Shown piece by piece: positions 45,552 through 55,335 of a stretch of 64,000 bases of DNA (its first letter is position 1; each line of letters starts with the position of its first letter). The notes beneath the pieces were generated by a model. The model did not search any database. It was not told the origin of the DNA and was given only the letters and a program-made list of their open reading frames with translations. A program made the translations under genes and the position numbers. The stretch lies in the NCBI GenBank assembly GCA_900478215.1, contig LS483478.1:310001-374000 (forward strand), read 5' to 3'. Origin of the DNA: Salmonella enterica subsp. houtenae serovar Houten (GTDB taxonomy: Bacteria > Pseudomonadota > Gammaproteobacteria > Enterobacterales > Enterobacteriaceae).

Positions 45552-48091
45552 GCGTTTTCCTCCACCAGAGTGACCGGGATACGTTCATACGGCGTGGCCG
45601 GACGATGCTGTTCGCGTTCTGGGACGACCTGGACATTTGGGTCGCGCTTGTCGCTGTTGATGAAGTGTTTGAAACGAACCTGCGCCGCTGGCGTGTTGAC
45701 GGTCTCCGTCCACTCGCAGACCACCGCTGCGCGCAGGCGTGCCATCTCTTCTTCCAGATGTTCGTTCAGGCCCAGCTTATCGTCGATAATGACCGATTTC
45801 AGGTAGTCGATGCCGCCCTCCAGATTATCCAGCCACGGCGCGGTACGGGTCAGCTTATCGGCGGTACGAATGTAGAACATCATAAAGCGGTCGAGATACT
45901 TGAGCAGCGTGTCGCGATCGAGATCGGCTGCCAGCAGATCCGCGTGACGTGGTTTCATGCCGCCGTTACCGCAGACGTACAGGTTCCAGCCTTTTTCGGT
46001 GGCGATGATACCGACATCTTTACCCTGCGCTTCCGCACATTCACGGGTACAGCCGGAGACGCCGAACTTCATTTTGTGCGGGGTGCGAATGCCTTTATAG
46101 CGGTTTTCCAGCTCCACGCCGAAACCGACGCTGTCGCCAACCCCGTAGCGACACCAGGTGCTGCCGACGCAGGTTTTCGCCATCCGCAACGCTTTGGCGT
46201 ACGCGTGACCGGTTTCGAAACCCGCTTCAATCAGCTGACGCCAGATTTCCGGCAGATCGTCTTTTTGCGCGCCAAACAGACCGATACGTTGAGAGCCGGT
46301 AATTTTGGTGTACAGGTTAAACTCGCGGGCGATACGACCCACGGCCACCAGACCTTCCGGCGTGATTTCACCGCCCGCCGAGCGCGGGATCACCGAGTAG
46401 GTGCCATCTTTCTGAATATTCGCCAGGAAGTTATCGTTGGTATCCTGTAGCGGAGTGTGCTGCGGCTTGAGGATGTATTCGTTCCAGCACGACGCCAGCA
46501 GCGAGCCGACGGTCGGCTTACACACTTCGCAGCCGTAGCCTTTACCGTGTTTCGCCAGCAGCTCTTCAAAGGTTTTGATGCCTTCTACGCGGATTAAGTG
46601 GAACAGTTCCTGACGAGAATAAGCAAAGTGCTCGCACAGGTTGTTGTTAACTTCGATGCCCTGTTTCGCCAGTTCGGCGTTCAGTACCTGCGTCACCAGC
46701 GGGATACAGCCGCCGCAGCCGGTTCCGGCTTTGGTTTCCGCTTTCAGCGCCGCCACGGTATGGCAGCCTTTATTGATGGCGGCGATCAGATCGCCTTTAG
46801 TCACGTCGAAGCAGGAGCAGATCTGCGCGCTGTCCGGCAGTTTATCCACGCCGATAGACGGTTTACCGCTGCCCGCGTGCGACGGCAGGATCAGCGAATC
46901 CGGATTTTCCGGCAGTTCGATGGCATTCAGCACCAGTTGCAGTAGATTACCGTAATCGCTGGTGTCGCCGACCAGTACTGCGCCGAGTAGCGTTTTGTTA
47001 TCTTTGCTGACAATAAGACGTTTGTAGACTTCTTTGCTTTCATCGAGGTAAACGTAGCTACGCGCGCCCGGCGTGCGGCCATGCGCGTCGCCGATGCCGC
47101 CCACGTCCACGCCCAGCAGCTTCAGTTTGGCGCTGAGATCCGCCCCTTCAAAGGCGTTTTCACTGCCGAGGATATGGTCAACGGCGACCTGGGCCATTTT
47201 ATAGCCCGGCGCGACCAGACCGTAAACGCGGTTGTTCCAACTGGCGCACTCGCCGATAGCGTAGATATCCGGGTCGGAAGTCTGGCAGGTGTCGTTAATC
47301 ACGATACCGCCGCGTTGCGCGACGGCCAGACCGCACTGGGTAGCCAGCTTGTCGCGAGGGCGAATACCGGTAGAGAAGACGATAAAATCGACTTCCAGCT
47401 CGCTGCCGTCGGCAAAACGCATAGTCTTACGCGCTTCGTTACCCTGCTGAACAATCTCTTGCGTGTTTTTACTGGTGTGTACACGCACACCCATGCTTTC
47501 GATCTTGCGACGTAGCTGCTCGCCGCCCATCTGATCGAGCTGTTCCGCCATCAGCATTGGCGCAAATTCAATGACGTGCGTTTCTACGCCGAGGTTTTTC
47601 AGCGCGCCAGCGGCTTCCAGCCCCAGCAGACCGCCGCCGACCACCGCCCCGCGTTTGCTGCGACGGGCGCAGGATTCGATAGCGTTAAGGTCTTCAATGG
47701 TACGGTAAACGAAGCAGTCCTGGGTTTCGGAGCCTTTAATCGGCGGAATCCACGGATATGAACCGGTTGCCATGATCAGCTTGTCATAATAAACGGTACG
47801 ACCCGCGCTGGAGTGAATAACTTTCTCCTGACGGTTAATGGTAATTGCGCGTTCGCCAACCAGTACCTTCACGCCGTGCTTCTCGTAAAATCCTTCACGC
47901 ACCAGAGAGAGCTCTTCCGCGGTGTGGTGGGAGAAGTAGGATGACAGGTGGACACGGTCATAGGCTTTACGGGGTTCTTCACAGAACACGGTAATGTCGA
48001 ACAGGCTAGCGTCGGATTTATCAAGGAGATCCTCAATAAAGCGGTGGCCGACCATACCATTACCGATAATAGCGAGTCTGACTTTGCTCAT
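45548..48091 (-). CDS. nirB: NADH nitrite reductase large subunit
   Basis: Reduces nitrite to ammonium in the cytoplasm under anaerobic conditions. 847 residues: FAD/NAD domain (about 1-400; IGNGMVGHRFIEDLL, ATGSYPWIPP), a BFD-like [2Fe-2S] domain with CSCFDV...CGGC, then the siroheme/4Fe-4S region with GVSGCTREC and the second Cys pair YVCGNGG. Start ATG 48091 lies 24 bases after the inferred transcription start. Confidence 0.98.
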   Translation of the reverse strand: MSKVRLAIIGNGMVGHRFIEDLLDKSDASLFDITVFCEEPRKAYDRVHLSSYFSHHTAEELSLVREGFYEKHGVKVLVGERAITINRQEKVIHSSAGRTVYYDKLIMATGSYPWIPPIKGSETQDCFVYRTIEDLNAIESCARRSKRGAVVGGGLLGLEAAGALKNLGVETHVIEFAPMLMAEQLDQMGGEQLRRKIESMGVRVHTSKNTQEIVQQGNEARKTMRFADGSELEVDFIVFSTGIRPRDKLATQCGLAVAQRGGIVINDTCQTSDPDIYAIGECASWNNRVYGLVAPGYKMAQVAVDHILGSENAFEGADLSAKLKLLGVDVGGIGDAHGRTPGARSYVYLDESKEVYKRLIVSKDNKTLLGAVLVGDTSDYGNLLQLVLNAIELPENPDSLILPSHAGSGKPSIGVDKLPDSAQICSCFDVTKGDLIAAINKGCHTVAALKAETKAGTGCGGCIPLVTQVLNAELAKQGIEVNNNLCEHFAYSRQELFHLIRVEGIKTFEELLAKHGKGYGCEVCKPTVGSLLASCWNEYILKPQHTPLQDTNDNFLANIQKDGTYSVIPRSAGGEITPEGLVAVGRIAREFNLYTKITGSQRIGLFGAQKDDLPEIWRQLIEAGFETGHAYAKALRMAKTCVGSTWCRYGVGDSVGFGVELENRYKGIRTPHKMKFGVSGCTRECAEAQGKDVGIIATEKGWNLYVCGNGGMKPRHADLLAADLDRDTLLKYLDRFMMFYIRTADKLTRTAPWLDNLEGGIDYLKSVIIDDKLGLNEHLEEEMARLRAAVVCEWTETVNTPAAQVRFKHFINSDKRDPNVQVVPEREQHRPATPYERIPVTLVEENA

Positions 48092-48114
48092 TTTTGCCTC
48101 GATTTCTTTTCTAT

Positions 48115-48192
48115 TACCGCCTACCTTAACGATTCAGCAACCCCGCTTATTGATGCAAATCAAATTCACCTTTATATACCCCTTAATGGGTA
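48115..48192 (-). promoter_or_regulatory. nirB promoter with FNR and NarL/NarP sites
   Basis: A perfect FNR site TTGAT-GCAA-ATCAA spans 48150-48163. A 7-2-7 NarL/NarP site (TACCCCT-TA-ATGGGTA) spans 48177-48192. Their centres are 28 bases apart, the same spacing as the -41.5 and -69.5 sites of E. coli nirB. This places +1 near 48115. Confidence 0.92.
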
Positions 48193-48320
48193 TATGGCTG
48201 ATTTGGCAGGATTTTTATAAGTAACGGAATTGACAGGTTTTTCAGGTTTGCACAAAAAATGCACAAAATGAGGGGGGTAGATGACCAGGCCTACCCCGTC
48301 AGGAAGAGGGGAAAAATAGA

Positions 48321-48353
48321 TTGCCGGATGGCAGTTTCGCCTTATCCGGCAAT
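48321..48353. repeat. REP element downstream of tsgA
   Basis: ttgccggatggcagtttcgc followed by cttatccggcaa: a single REP hairpin between the tsgA stop and the nirB promoter. Confidence 0.8.
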
Positions 48354-48358
48354 TATTA

Positions 48359-49540
48359 TCAATGCGCAGCCGGCGCGCTATGTTGGCGATGACGGGACAC
48401 AAAGCCGAGCGCAAAGCACATTACAAATACCACCGCATACAGAACATTCGCGGTGAGTAATGCCGCCTGTGGGCCGCTATGAGCCACGATAGGACCAGTG
48501 ACGACGAATGTCAGCATCGTTCCGATGGTGCCGCAGGTCAGAACGAAGTTAACCAGTTTCGGCGACGCGACCTTCGTCTGCTGGGAACCAAGAGTAATAA
48601 TGGTGGTATAAATGGCGCTGGAGAAGAAGCCCAGTGTCAGAATAAACCACGGCATATGTTCCGGCGTACCGGTAATGAACAGGTACATCAGAACGGTAGC
48701 CAGACCCGCCAGTACGGTCAGGATGCGTTGCAAATCGAAGAACCGCAGAATAAAGCTGAACGCCCACATGCCAACCATGTAAGACATCCAGAAATTGCTT
48801 ACCAGCGCCCCGGCATCATTCAGGCTCATGCCTAAGCCTTTGGCGTATTCTGGTACCCAGGAGATAAAGCCCAATTGACCGAGGATGTAGCATAGCGCGG
48901 CGATCGCCAGGAACAGCACGCCAATGCCCCATTTCTCTTTCACTACCGGCGCGTCCGGTTGCTGCGCATGTTTACCCAGCGCCGGAAATTCACAGCCGAA
49001 GGTCAGGATGAAAATCGCCAGATAGACCAGGCCGATGCAGGCGTAAACCCAGTACCATTCAATACTGCGCGCCAGCATGAAGGCGGCGACCATGGGAAAA
49101 ATCATCCCCGCCATGCTGAAGAAGGAGTCGGTAAACAGTAGTCGGGAACCGCGCTGGCGCCCTTCATACAGTTGTGTAATCAGGAAGGTACCAATCGACA
49201 TGGTGATCCCACTGACCAGCCCCAGCACAAACATTGCCGCTGAGAACAGCGCCAGGCTATGGCTGAGCATCAACCCGGCAACCGCCAGTACCATCAGGAT
49301 GAAACCAAAGCGTAGCTGTGTTTTCAGCGGGACGATTTCCATCAGCCAGGCATTGAGGAAGATTGAGATCAAAATCCCGGCGTTCAGGAACGTAAAGGTA
49401 TTACTCATGCTGGAAACGGGCAGATGAAAATAGTCTGCAATATTTCCCATCACCATCCCGGTGACAATTACCAGCGCCCCGGTCAGGGCGTAGGAAAGAA
49501 AGCTGATCCATGTGAGCTTGATGCGGTTGCTAGTAGTCAT
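48359..49540 (-). CDS. tsgA: MFS transporter TsgA
   Basis: Major facilitator protein of 393 residues with about 12 membrane segments; implicated in selenite response in Salmonella. Substrate not established. Start MTTSNRIKLTW at 49540. Divergent from ppiA. Confidence 0.93.
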   Translation of the reverse strand: MTTSNRIKLTWISFLSYALTGALVIVTGMVMGNIADYFHLPVSSMSNTFTFLNAGILISIFLNAWLMEIVPLKTQLRFGFILMVLAVAGLMLSHSLALFSAAMFVLGLVSGITMSIGTFLITQLYEGRQRGSRLLFTDSFFSMAGMIFPMVAAFMLARSIEWYWVYACIGLVYLAIFILTFGCEFPALGKHAQQPDAPVVKEKWGIGVLFLAIAALCYILGQLGFISWVPEYAKGLGMSLNDAGALVSNFWMSYMVGMWAFSFILRFFDLQRILTVLAGLATVLMYLFITGTPEHMPWFILTLGFFSSAIYTTIITLGSQQTKVASPKLVNFVLTCGTIGTMLTFVVTGPIVAHSGPQAALLTANVLYAVVFVMCFALGFVSRHRQHSAPAAH

Positions 49541-49659
49541 GGTCGGACCTTGAAGATAAGTGAAGCGCGTGGAGGGCGCGTTAAGCGGGCAGATTTTAGG
49601 CGCTTTAGTGACACATTTAAATAATTATTAGCATACGCAGTGTTTGTTACATTTTTTAA

Positions 49660-49675
49660 TGTGAACTACATCACG
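49660..49675 (+). promoter_or_regulatory. CRP-like site between tsgA and ppiA
   Basis: TGTGA-actaca-TCACG matches the CRP consensus at 9 of 10 half-site positions. It lies about midway between the divergent genes; ppiA is CRP-responsive in E. coli. Confidence 0.6.
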
Positions 49676-49818
49676 CTACATCGCGAAGAATGAGGCGCTA
49701 CATCATAGCGTTACATTTGTTTCAGATACGTAAAATTAGGTAAAGGGCTGGCCTGGCCCTGGAAGGCTCTTTAGAATCAGTTCACTTGCTTTATTTCTGC
49801 TCTCGTTAAGGAAATCTC

Positions 49819-50391
49819 ATGCTCAAATCGACTCTGTCGGCTGTCGTAGCTGTTTTCGCTTTTTCTGCTCTTTCTCCCGCAGCGTTGGCAGCAAAAGGCG
49901 ATCCTCATGTGCTGTTAACCACCTCAGCCGGGAATATTGAGCTGGAGCTGAATAGTCAGAAAGCGCCGGTTTCCGTGAAAAACTTTGTCGATTACGTCAA
50001 CAGTGGTTTCTATAACTACACCACGTTTCACCGCGTTATTCCTGGCTTTATGATTCAGGGCGGTGGTTTTAACGAGCAGATGCAGCAGAAGAAACCGAAT
50101 TCGCCTATTAAGAATGAAGCCGACAACGGCCTGCGTAATACTCGCGGCACGATCGCGATGGCGCGCACCGCAGATAAAGACAGCGCCACTAGCCAGTTCT
50201 TTATTAACGTCGCGGATAACGCTTTTCTCGACCACGGCCAGCGCGACTTTGGCTATGCGGTATTTGGTAAAGTGGTAAAAGGTATGGATGTCGCCGATAA
50301 AATCTCACAGGTACCGACGCACGATGTCGGGCCTTATCAGAATGTGCCGACAAAACCAGTCGTTATCCTTTCCGCGAAAGTCCTGCCATAA
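49819..50391 (+). CDS. ppiA: Periplasmic peptidyl-prolyl isomerase A
   Basis: Cyclophilin-type isomerase, 190 residues, with a signal peptide (1-24, ALA cleavage). Core motifs FHRVIPGFMIQGG and TSQFFINVADN are intact. Preceded by aagga at about 49808. Confidence 0.97.
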   Translation: MLKSTLSAVVAVFAFSALSPAALAAKGDPHVLLTTSAGNIELELNSQKAPVSVKNFVDYVNSGFYNYTTFHRVIPGFMIQGGGFNEQMQQKKPNSPIKNEADNGLRNTRGTIAMARTADKDSATSQFFINVADNAFLDHGQRDFGYAVFGKVVKGMDVADKISQVPTHDVGPYQNVPTKPVVILSAKVLP

Positions 50392-50499
50392 AACATGCCT
50401 GCGCGGGTGCGAGCCACCCGCGTTTTCTCCCTGTCTCAGCGTAACCTGAAATTGCTGCTTATACTTGTGGTCAAGCACAGGCATATTCAGGGAGGCCAG

Positions 50500-50667
50500 G
50501 TGAAGAAACTTACCGATAAACAAAAGTCACGCTTTTGGGAACAGCGGCGCAACGTTAACTTCCAGCAAAGCCGCCGTCTCGAAGGTATTGAGATCCCCTT
50601 AGTAACCCTGACCGCTGACGAAGCGCTGGCACGTCTTGACGAGCTTCGGAGGCACTATGAGCGATAA
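50500..50667 (+). CDS. yhfG: YhfG, antitoxin partner of Fic
   Basis: 55 residues from the GTG at 50500, with ggagg 5 bases ahead. Contains SRRLEG, which fits the inhibitory motif [ST]xxxE[GN] of class I Fic antitoxins. Overlaps fic by 11 bases, a typical antitoxin-first arrangement. The ending DELRRHYER matches E. coli YhfG. Confidence 0.9.
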   Translation: MKKLTDKQKSRFWEQRRNVNFQQSRRLEGIEIPLVTLTADEALARLDELRRHYER

Positions 50668-51259
50668 ATTTGGCGAAGGACGCGATCCGTACCTCTATCC
50701 GGGGCTGAATGTGATGCGTAATCGGCTGGGGATTCATCAGGCCCAGCGACTGGCGCAAGCGGCATATGAAATGACCGCGCTCCGCGCCGCCACGATTGAA
50801 CTGGGGCCGCTGGTACGCGGCTTGCCTCATCTGTGCGCGATTCATCGCCAGCTCTATCAAGATATTTTCGACTGGGCGGGACAACTGCGGGAGGTCGATA
50901 TTTACCAGGGCGATACCCGTTTCTGCCACTTTGCCTATATCGAGAAAGAGGGCAATGCTCTGATGCAGGCTCTGGAAGAAGAGGGCTATCTGGTCGGTCT
51001 GGCGCATGAGAAGTTTGTCGAGCGACTGGCGCATTACTACTGCGAAATTAACGTACTCCATCCATTTCGCTTGGGGAGCGGACTGGCGCAACGCATCTTC
51101 TTTGAACAACTGGCGCTACATGCAGGCTACGCGCTGAGTTGGCAAGGTATAGCGGTTGAAACATGGAATCAGGCGAACCAGAGCGGCGCGATGGGTGATC
51201 TCTCCGCTTTGCAGGCGATTTTTCAGAAAGCGATAAGCGAAGCTCGCGAAACTGAGTAA
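50657..51259 (+). CDS. fic: Fic-domain protein
   Basis: 200 residues from MSDKFGEG at 50657. Fic fold with the motif HPFRLGSGLAQR where canonical AMP-transferases have HPFx[D/E]GNGRxxR. The acidic residue and Asn are replaced, as in E. coli Fic as I recall (HPFRVGSG). So AMP transfer may be weak or different. The active-site His is present. Paired with YhfG; pabA follows after 31 bp. Confidence 0.93.
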   Translation: MSDKFGEGRDPYLYPGLNVMRNRLGIHQAQRLAQAAYEMTALRAATIELGPLVRGLPHLCAIHRQLYQDIFDWAGQLREVDIYQGDTRFCHFAYIEKEGNALMQALEEEGYLVGLAHEKFVERLAHYYCEINVLHPFRLGSGLAQRIFFEQLALHAGYALSWQGIAVETWNQANQSGAMGDLSALQAIFQKAISEARETE

Positions 51260-51290
51260 AATAGTGCGGTTCTACTGACCCGGAGCCGCC

Positions 51291-51854
51291 ATGATCCTGC
51301 TTATCGATAACTATGATTCCTTTACCTGGAACCTCTACCAGTATTTTTGTGAACTGGGTGCGGAAGTGCAGGTCCGGCGCAATGATGCGCTGACGCTGGC
51401 GCACATTGACGCTTTGAACCCGCAAAAAATCGTTATCTCTCCAGGCCCCTGTACGCCGGATGACGCTGGCATTTCACTGGCGGTCATCCGCCATTATGCC
51501 GGACGTATTCCGATGCTGGGCGTCTGTCTTGGGCACCAGGCGATGGCGCAGGCTTTTGGCGCGACGGTGGTGCGGGCAGCGAAAGTGATGCACGGTAAAA
51601 CGTCACCTATTACGCATAATGGACAGGGCGTGTTTCGGGGATTGCCCAGCCCGTTAACCGTGACACGTTACCACTCGCTGATTGTCGACCCAGCCACGTT
51701 GCCTGAGTGTTTTGAGATCACCGCCTGGAGCGAAACGCAGGAGATTATGGGCATTCGCCACCGCGAGTGGGATCTGGAGGGCGTGCAGTTCCACCCGGAA
51801 AGTATTCTCAGCGAACAAGGGCACGCATTATTGAATAATTTTCTTTGTCGTTGA
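51291..51854 (+). CDS. pabA: Aminodeoxychorismate synthase, glutamine amidotransferase subunit
   Basis: Supplies ammonia from glutamine to PabB for p-aminobenzoate and folate synthesis. 187 residues. Nucleophile Cys in GVCLGHQAMAQ (near 79) and the His/Glu pair in VQFHPES (near 168-170). Confidence 0.97.
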   Translation: MILLIDNYDSFTWNLYQYFCELGAEVQVRRNDALTLAHIDALNPQKIVISPGPCTPDDAGISLAVIRHYAGRIPMLGVCLGHQAMAQAFGATVVRAAKVMHGKTSPITHNGQGVFRGLPSPLTVTRYHSLIVDPATLPECFEITAWSETQEIMGIRHREWDLEGVQFHPESILSEQGHALLNNFLCR

Positions 51855-51939
51855 TTAATGGTTGCCATTGAGTGATTTTTTATTCATATTTTGTGATTAT
51901 AATTTCACTGGCATTCCTGCTTAACCGGGTGGTAATGAT

Positions 51940-53157
51940 ATGGCAACTGAACAAACGGCTATTACGCGCGCAACTTTCGATGAAGTGATCCTGCCGATTT
52001 ATGCACCGGCGGAGTTTATCCCAGTAAAAGGAAAAGGGAGTCGAGTCTGGGATCAACAAGGCAAAGAGTATGTTGATTTTGCGGGCGGTATTGCAGTTAC
52101 CGCGCTGGGCCATTGCCATCCGGCGCTGGTCGAGGCGTTAAAAACTCAGGGCGAAACCCTGTGGCACACCAGCAACGTGTTCACCAATGAACCGGCGTTG
52201 CGTCTGGGACGTAAACTGATCGACGCCACGTTTGCCGAGCGCGTGCTGTTTATGAATTCCGGCACCGAAGCGAACGAAACCGCTTTTAAGCTGGCGCGTC
52301 ATTATGCCTGCGTGCGCTATAGCCCGTTCAAAACGAAAATCATTGCCTTCCATAATGCCTTTCATGGTCGCTCCTTATTTACCGTCTCTGTCGGCGGGCA
52401 GCCGACATATTCCGACGGCTTTGGGCCGAAACCCGCCGATATTATTCACGTTCCCTTCAACGATCTCCATGCGGTGAAAGCGGTAATGGACGATCATACC
52501 TGCGCCGTCGTGGTCGAGCCTATTCAGGGAGAAGGGGGCGTAACCGCCGCGACGCCGGCGTTCCTGCAGGGGCTGCGTGAGCTATGCGATCATCATCAGG
52601 CGTTGCTGGTGTTTGATGAAGTGCAGTGTGGGATGGGGCGCACCGGAGACCTGTTTGCCTATATGCACTACGGCGTCACGCCGGATATCCTCACCAGCGC
52701 CAAAGCGTTAGGCGGCGGTTTTCCGGTGAGCGCCATGCTGACTACGCAGGAGATCGCCTCGGCCTTCCATGTCGGTTCGCACGGTTCAACCTATGGCGGC
52801 AATCCGCTGGCCTGTGCGGTGGCTGGCGCGGCATTCAATATCATTAATACCCCAGAGGTACTACAAGGCATTCATACTAAGCGACAACAGTTTGTGCGAC
52901 ATTTGCAGGCTATTGACGAACAATTTGACATTTTCAGCGATATACGCGGCATGGGGCTGCTGATTGGCGCGGAACTGAAGCCGAAGTACAAAGGTCGGGC
53001 GCGCGATTTTCTGTACGCAGGCGCGGAGGCCGGCGTGATGGTGCTCAATGCCGGACCAGACGTGATGCGTTTTGCCCCGTCGCTGGTGGTGGAAGAGGCG
53101 GATATCAATGAAGGAATGCAGCGCTTTGCGCAGGCGGTAGGGAAAGTAGTTGCCTGA
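51940..53157 (+). CDS. argD: Acetylornithine/succinyldiaminopimelate aminotransferase
   Basis: PLP enzyme for arginine and lysine synthesis, 405 residues. PLP Lys in SAKALGGGFP, phosphate-binding NSGTEANE, and DEVQCGMGRTG. The 85 bp gap after pabA is AT-rich, so it probably has its own promoter. I did not locate a clear ARG box. Confidence 0.96.
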   Translation: MATEQTAITRATFDEVILPIYAPAEFIPVKGKGSRVWDQQGKEYVDFAGGIAVTALGHCHPALVEALKTQGETLWHTSNVFTNEPALRLGRKLIDATFAERVLFMNSGTEANETAFKLARHYACVRYSPFKTKIIAFHNAFHGRSLFTVSVGGQPTYSDGFGPKPADIIHVPFNDLHAVKAVMDDHTCAVVVEPIQGEGGVTAATPAFLQGLRELCDHHQALLVFDEVQCGMGRTGDLFAYMHYGVTPDILTSAKALGGGFPVSAMLTTQEIASAFHVGSHGSTYGGNPLACAVAGAAFNIINTPEVLQGIHTKRQQFVRHLQAIDEQFDIFSDIRGMGLLIGAELKPKYKGRARDFLYAGAEAGVMVLNAGPDVMRFAPSLVVEEADINEGMQRFAQAVGKVVA

Positions 53158-53162
53158 GGGCG

Positions 53163-53193
53163 GATTGCCGGATAAGCGTAGCGCATCCGGCAG
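53163..53193. repeat. REP element between argD and yhfK
   Basis: attgccggataagcgtagcg then catccggcagt: a single REP hairpin between convergent genes. Confidence 0.8.
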
Positions 53194-53199
53194 TCGATC

Positions 53200-55287
53200 T
53201 TAACTTTTTGTATCCCGTAGCCGCTTACTCAGCCAGATACCGTGATGCGGACGTTGACGCCAGGCCATCGACGAAATGGTGTGCATGGTGTTCAGATGGC
53301 CGATGATGCGTTGTAAATGTTGCTCCAGTGTGCTCAATAAGCCATGTGACGGCATGTCCGGCGACTCCAGAATATTAACGTCGCCGGAGCCGCCTGGCCT
53401 GTCGTACTCCAGGCGCTGCTGACAGCGCTGAATCGCAATCTCGCAAGATTCCAGATAGCGTTGCGCCAGATCCGGCGTCAGCATGGTGTGTTCCCGCGCC
53501 AGCGTCGTCATGGCGTTGATATGCTCGACAATAAACTGGCTGTGCGTGACCCACAGTTTCATATCCGACAGATAGTGGGTATTGAATCCGGGTTCCTGCA
53601 TTGCCTGATTTAGCGAGTTGAATAACGTGTTATGCGCCTGGTTGACCCGCATTCTTTGATAAGCGAGCGGAGTGGCTTGCGGATCGTTACTGAGGATCAG
53701 TCGGATAGCCTCTTGATCGGCTTCCAGCGCATCATGGGCGTTTTTACGTAATAGCCCGCTTTGCCATTGCGGCCACAGCCAGACCATGCCGCCAAAGGCA
53801 ATTAAACAGCCAATAAGCGTATCGATCAGCCTCGGTACAATAAACTGCTCTCCGTTTAACGTTAGCAACTGGATGGTGTATACCGCCGTTACCGTAAAGC
53901 CGACCGTCGCCCAGCCGTAGTTTTTACGAATAATCAGATAACTTGCCAGCGTTAGCACCAGCATGACCGCCAGCGTAATGCTTTCGGGAATATGTAAGTG
54001 CAGCGTGACGCCGGCAATCACCAGGCCGACCAGCGTTCCGACCGAACGGTGCAGAATGCGTACGCGCGTCGCGCCATAGCCGTTTTGGGTGACAAACAGC
54101 ACCGTCATGAGGATCCAGTACGGTTTGGGTAGGTGCAACGCGCTGCCCATCAGACTGGCGATACTCATCATCACGCTGATGCGTCCGGCGTTGCGTAGCG
54201 CCGGCGATTTAAGAGACACATAATTTTTCAGCGCCGGGAGTAGCGGCAGGCGACGCTGTTTATCGGCCATCAGGTCGCGGACGTAAAGCGGTCGCTGAGT
54301 ACGCAGCACGCGGGCGATTCGACTGAAGTGCCAATAGCAGAACTGACCTACCGGGTTTTCAGGATGCTGATTGGCTATCTTCTCCAGAGCGCCAATCTGT
54401 TTTTCCATGGAGAAGCGCGTCGGCAGACGATGATAAAGGATGTCATCCGCCAGCACGCGCAGGCGGGCGGCGACCGTTTGCGCATTCCAGCGAATCACCT
54501 CTTCCGCATGGCTGCGTTCTACCAGTTTCTGTACCTCTTCCGGCTGATGCAAGCTGACGGAGATGTGTTCCTGCAAATCCATCGCTTCCTGAAAAACCCG
54601 TAGTAGGCGTTTGTAATCATTATTGTTTTGCGCCGAAAGCATATGCATCTGTTGGTAACACTGGGTAATGAGATCGACCGCTTTTTGCTGGCGTATTAGC
54701 AGGGGAGGCAACGCTTTTTCCGGATCGATATGTTGGGTGAGCAGGCTGTATTTCGCTTCACAGTAATCGGCCAGTTCACGGTATAACAAACTCAATGACT
54801 CGCGCAGCGGCTGTTCGCGCCATAGCCAGAACCAAAACCAGTTAAACACGCCGTACCATAGCGTGCCCAGCGCATAGATGAGCAGCGGTTCCCAGACGGG
54901 CATGTATCCCGCAAGGCTCAGGGTAAATATGGCGGCAATCAGCGACGCTGGCAGTAGCCGCGCGTGAAGCGGGCTAATTTCCGCCGTCACGCCAAGCACC
55001 AGCGTGAGCCCGGTCAGGATCAACGGCAGGGGGACGGATTCCGCCAGCAGGAATTGCGTTGCCAGACTGCATCCGGCGAACAGCGACGCGCCGATGATCA
55101 GGCGTTTAAAAAAGCGTTTGTGCGGTGTATCCAGACCTGCAATGTTGCAGCAGGCGGGAACGAGAGAGAAAAGCAATCCCAGGTGTAGCTGGCCGATCAA
55201 TAAACCGACAGCCACAGGCAGGCACAGCACCAGCGTTTGCCGCAGTGCGTAATTAATCTCTGGGTGATAAATCAGTCTTCGCCACAT
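53200..55287 (-). CDS. yhfK: YhfK, FUSC-family inner-membrane protein
   Basis: About 695 residues from MWRRLIYHPEINY; an alternative ATG at 55299 adds four. Two groups of membrane segments (about 18-160 and 385-510) separated by a cytoplasmic domain, the YccS/FUSC layout. The C-terminal soluble part ends WLSKRLRDTKS. Substrate unknown. Follows crp on the same strand, 48 bp apart. Confidence 0.9.
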   Translation of the reverse strand: MWRRLIYHPEINYALRQTLVLCLPVAVGLLIGQLHLGLLFSLVPACCNIAGLDTPHKRFFKRLIIGASLFAGCSLATQFLLAESVPLPLILTGLTLVLGVTAEISPLHARLLPASLIAAIFTLSLAGYMPVWEPLLIYALGTLWYGVFNWFWFWLWREQPLRESLSLLYRELADYCEAKYSLLTQHIDPEKALPPLLIRQQKAVDLITQCYQQMHMLSAQNNNDYKRLLRVFQEAMDLQEHISVSLHQPEEVQKLVERSHAEEVIRWNAQTVAARLRVLADDILYHRLPTRFSMEKQIGALEKIANQHPENPVGQFCYWHFSRIARVLRTQRPLYVRDLMADKQRRLPLLPALKNYVSLKSPALRNAGRISVMMSIASLMGSALHLPKPYWILMTVLFVTQNGYGATRVRILHRSVGTLVGLVIAGVTLHLHIPESITLAVMLVLTLASYLIIRKNYGWATVGFTVTAVYTIQLLTLNGEQFIVPRLIDTLIGCLIAFGGMVWLWPQWQSGLLRKNAHDALEADQEAIRLILSNDPQATPLAYQRMRVNQAHNTLFNSLNQAMQEPGFNTHYLSDMKLWVTHSQFIVEHINAMTTLAREHTMLTPDLAQRYLESCEIAIQRCQQRLEYDRPGGSGDVNILESPDMPSHGLLSTLEQHLQRIIGHLNTMHTISSMAWRQRPHHGIWLSKRLRDTKS

Positions 55288-55335
55288 CGATGCAAACAAA
55301 AATGGCGCATGATAAAACGCGCCATTCTGACGGGA

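Noticed and set aside
45605..46450. 281-codon open frame antisense to nirB
   Set aside because: Shadow of a highly conserved, GC-rich gene; no family resemblance.
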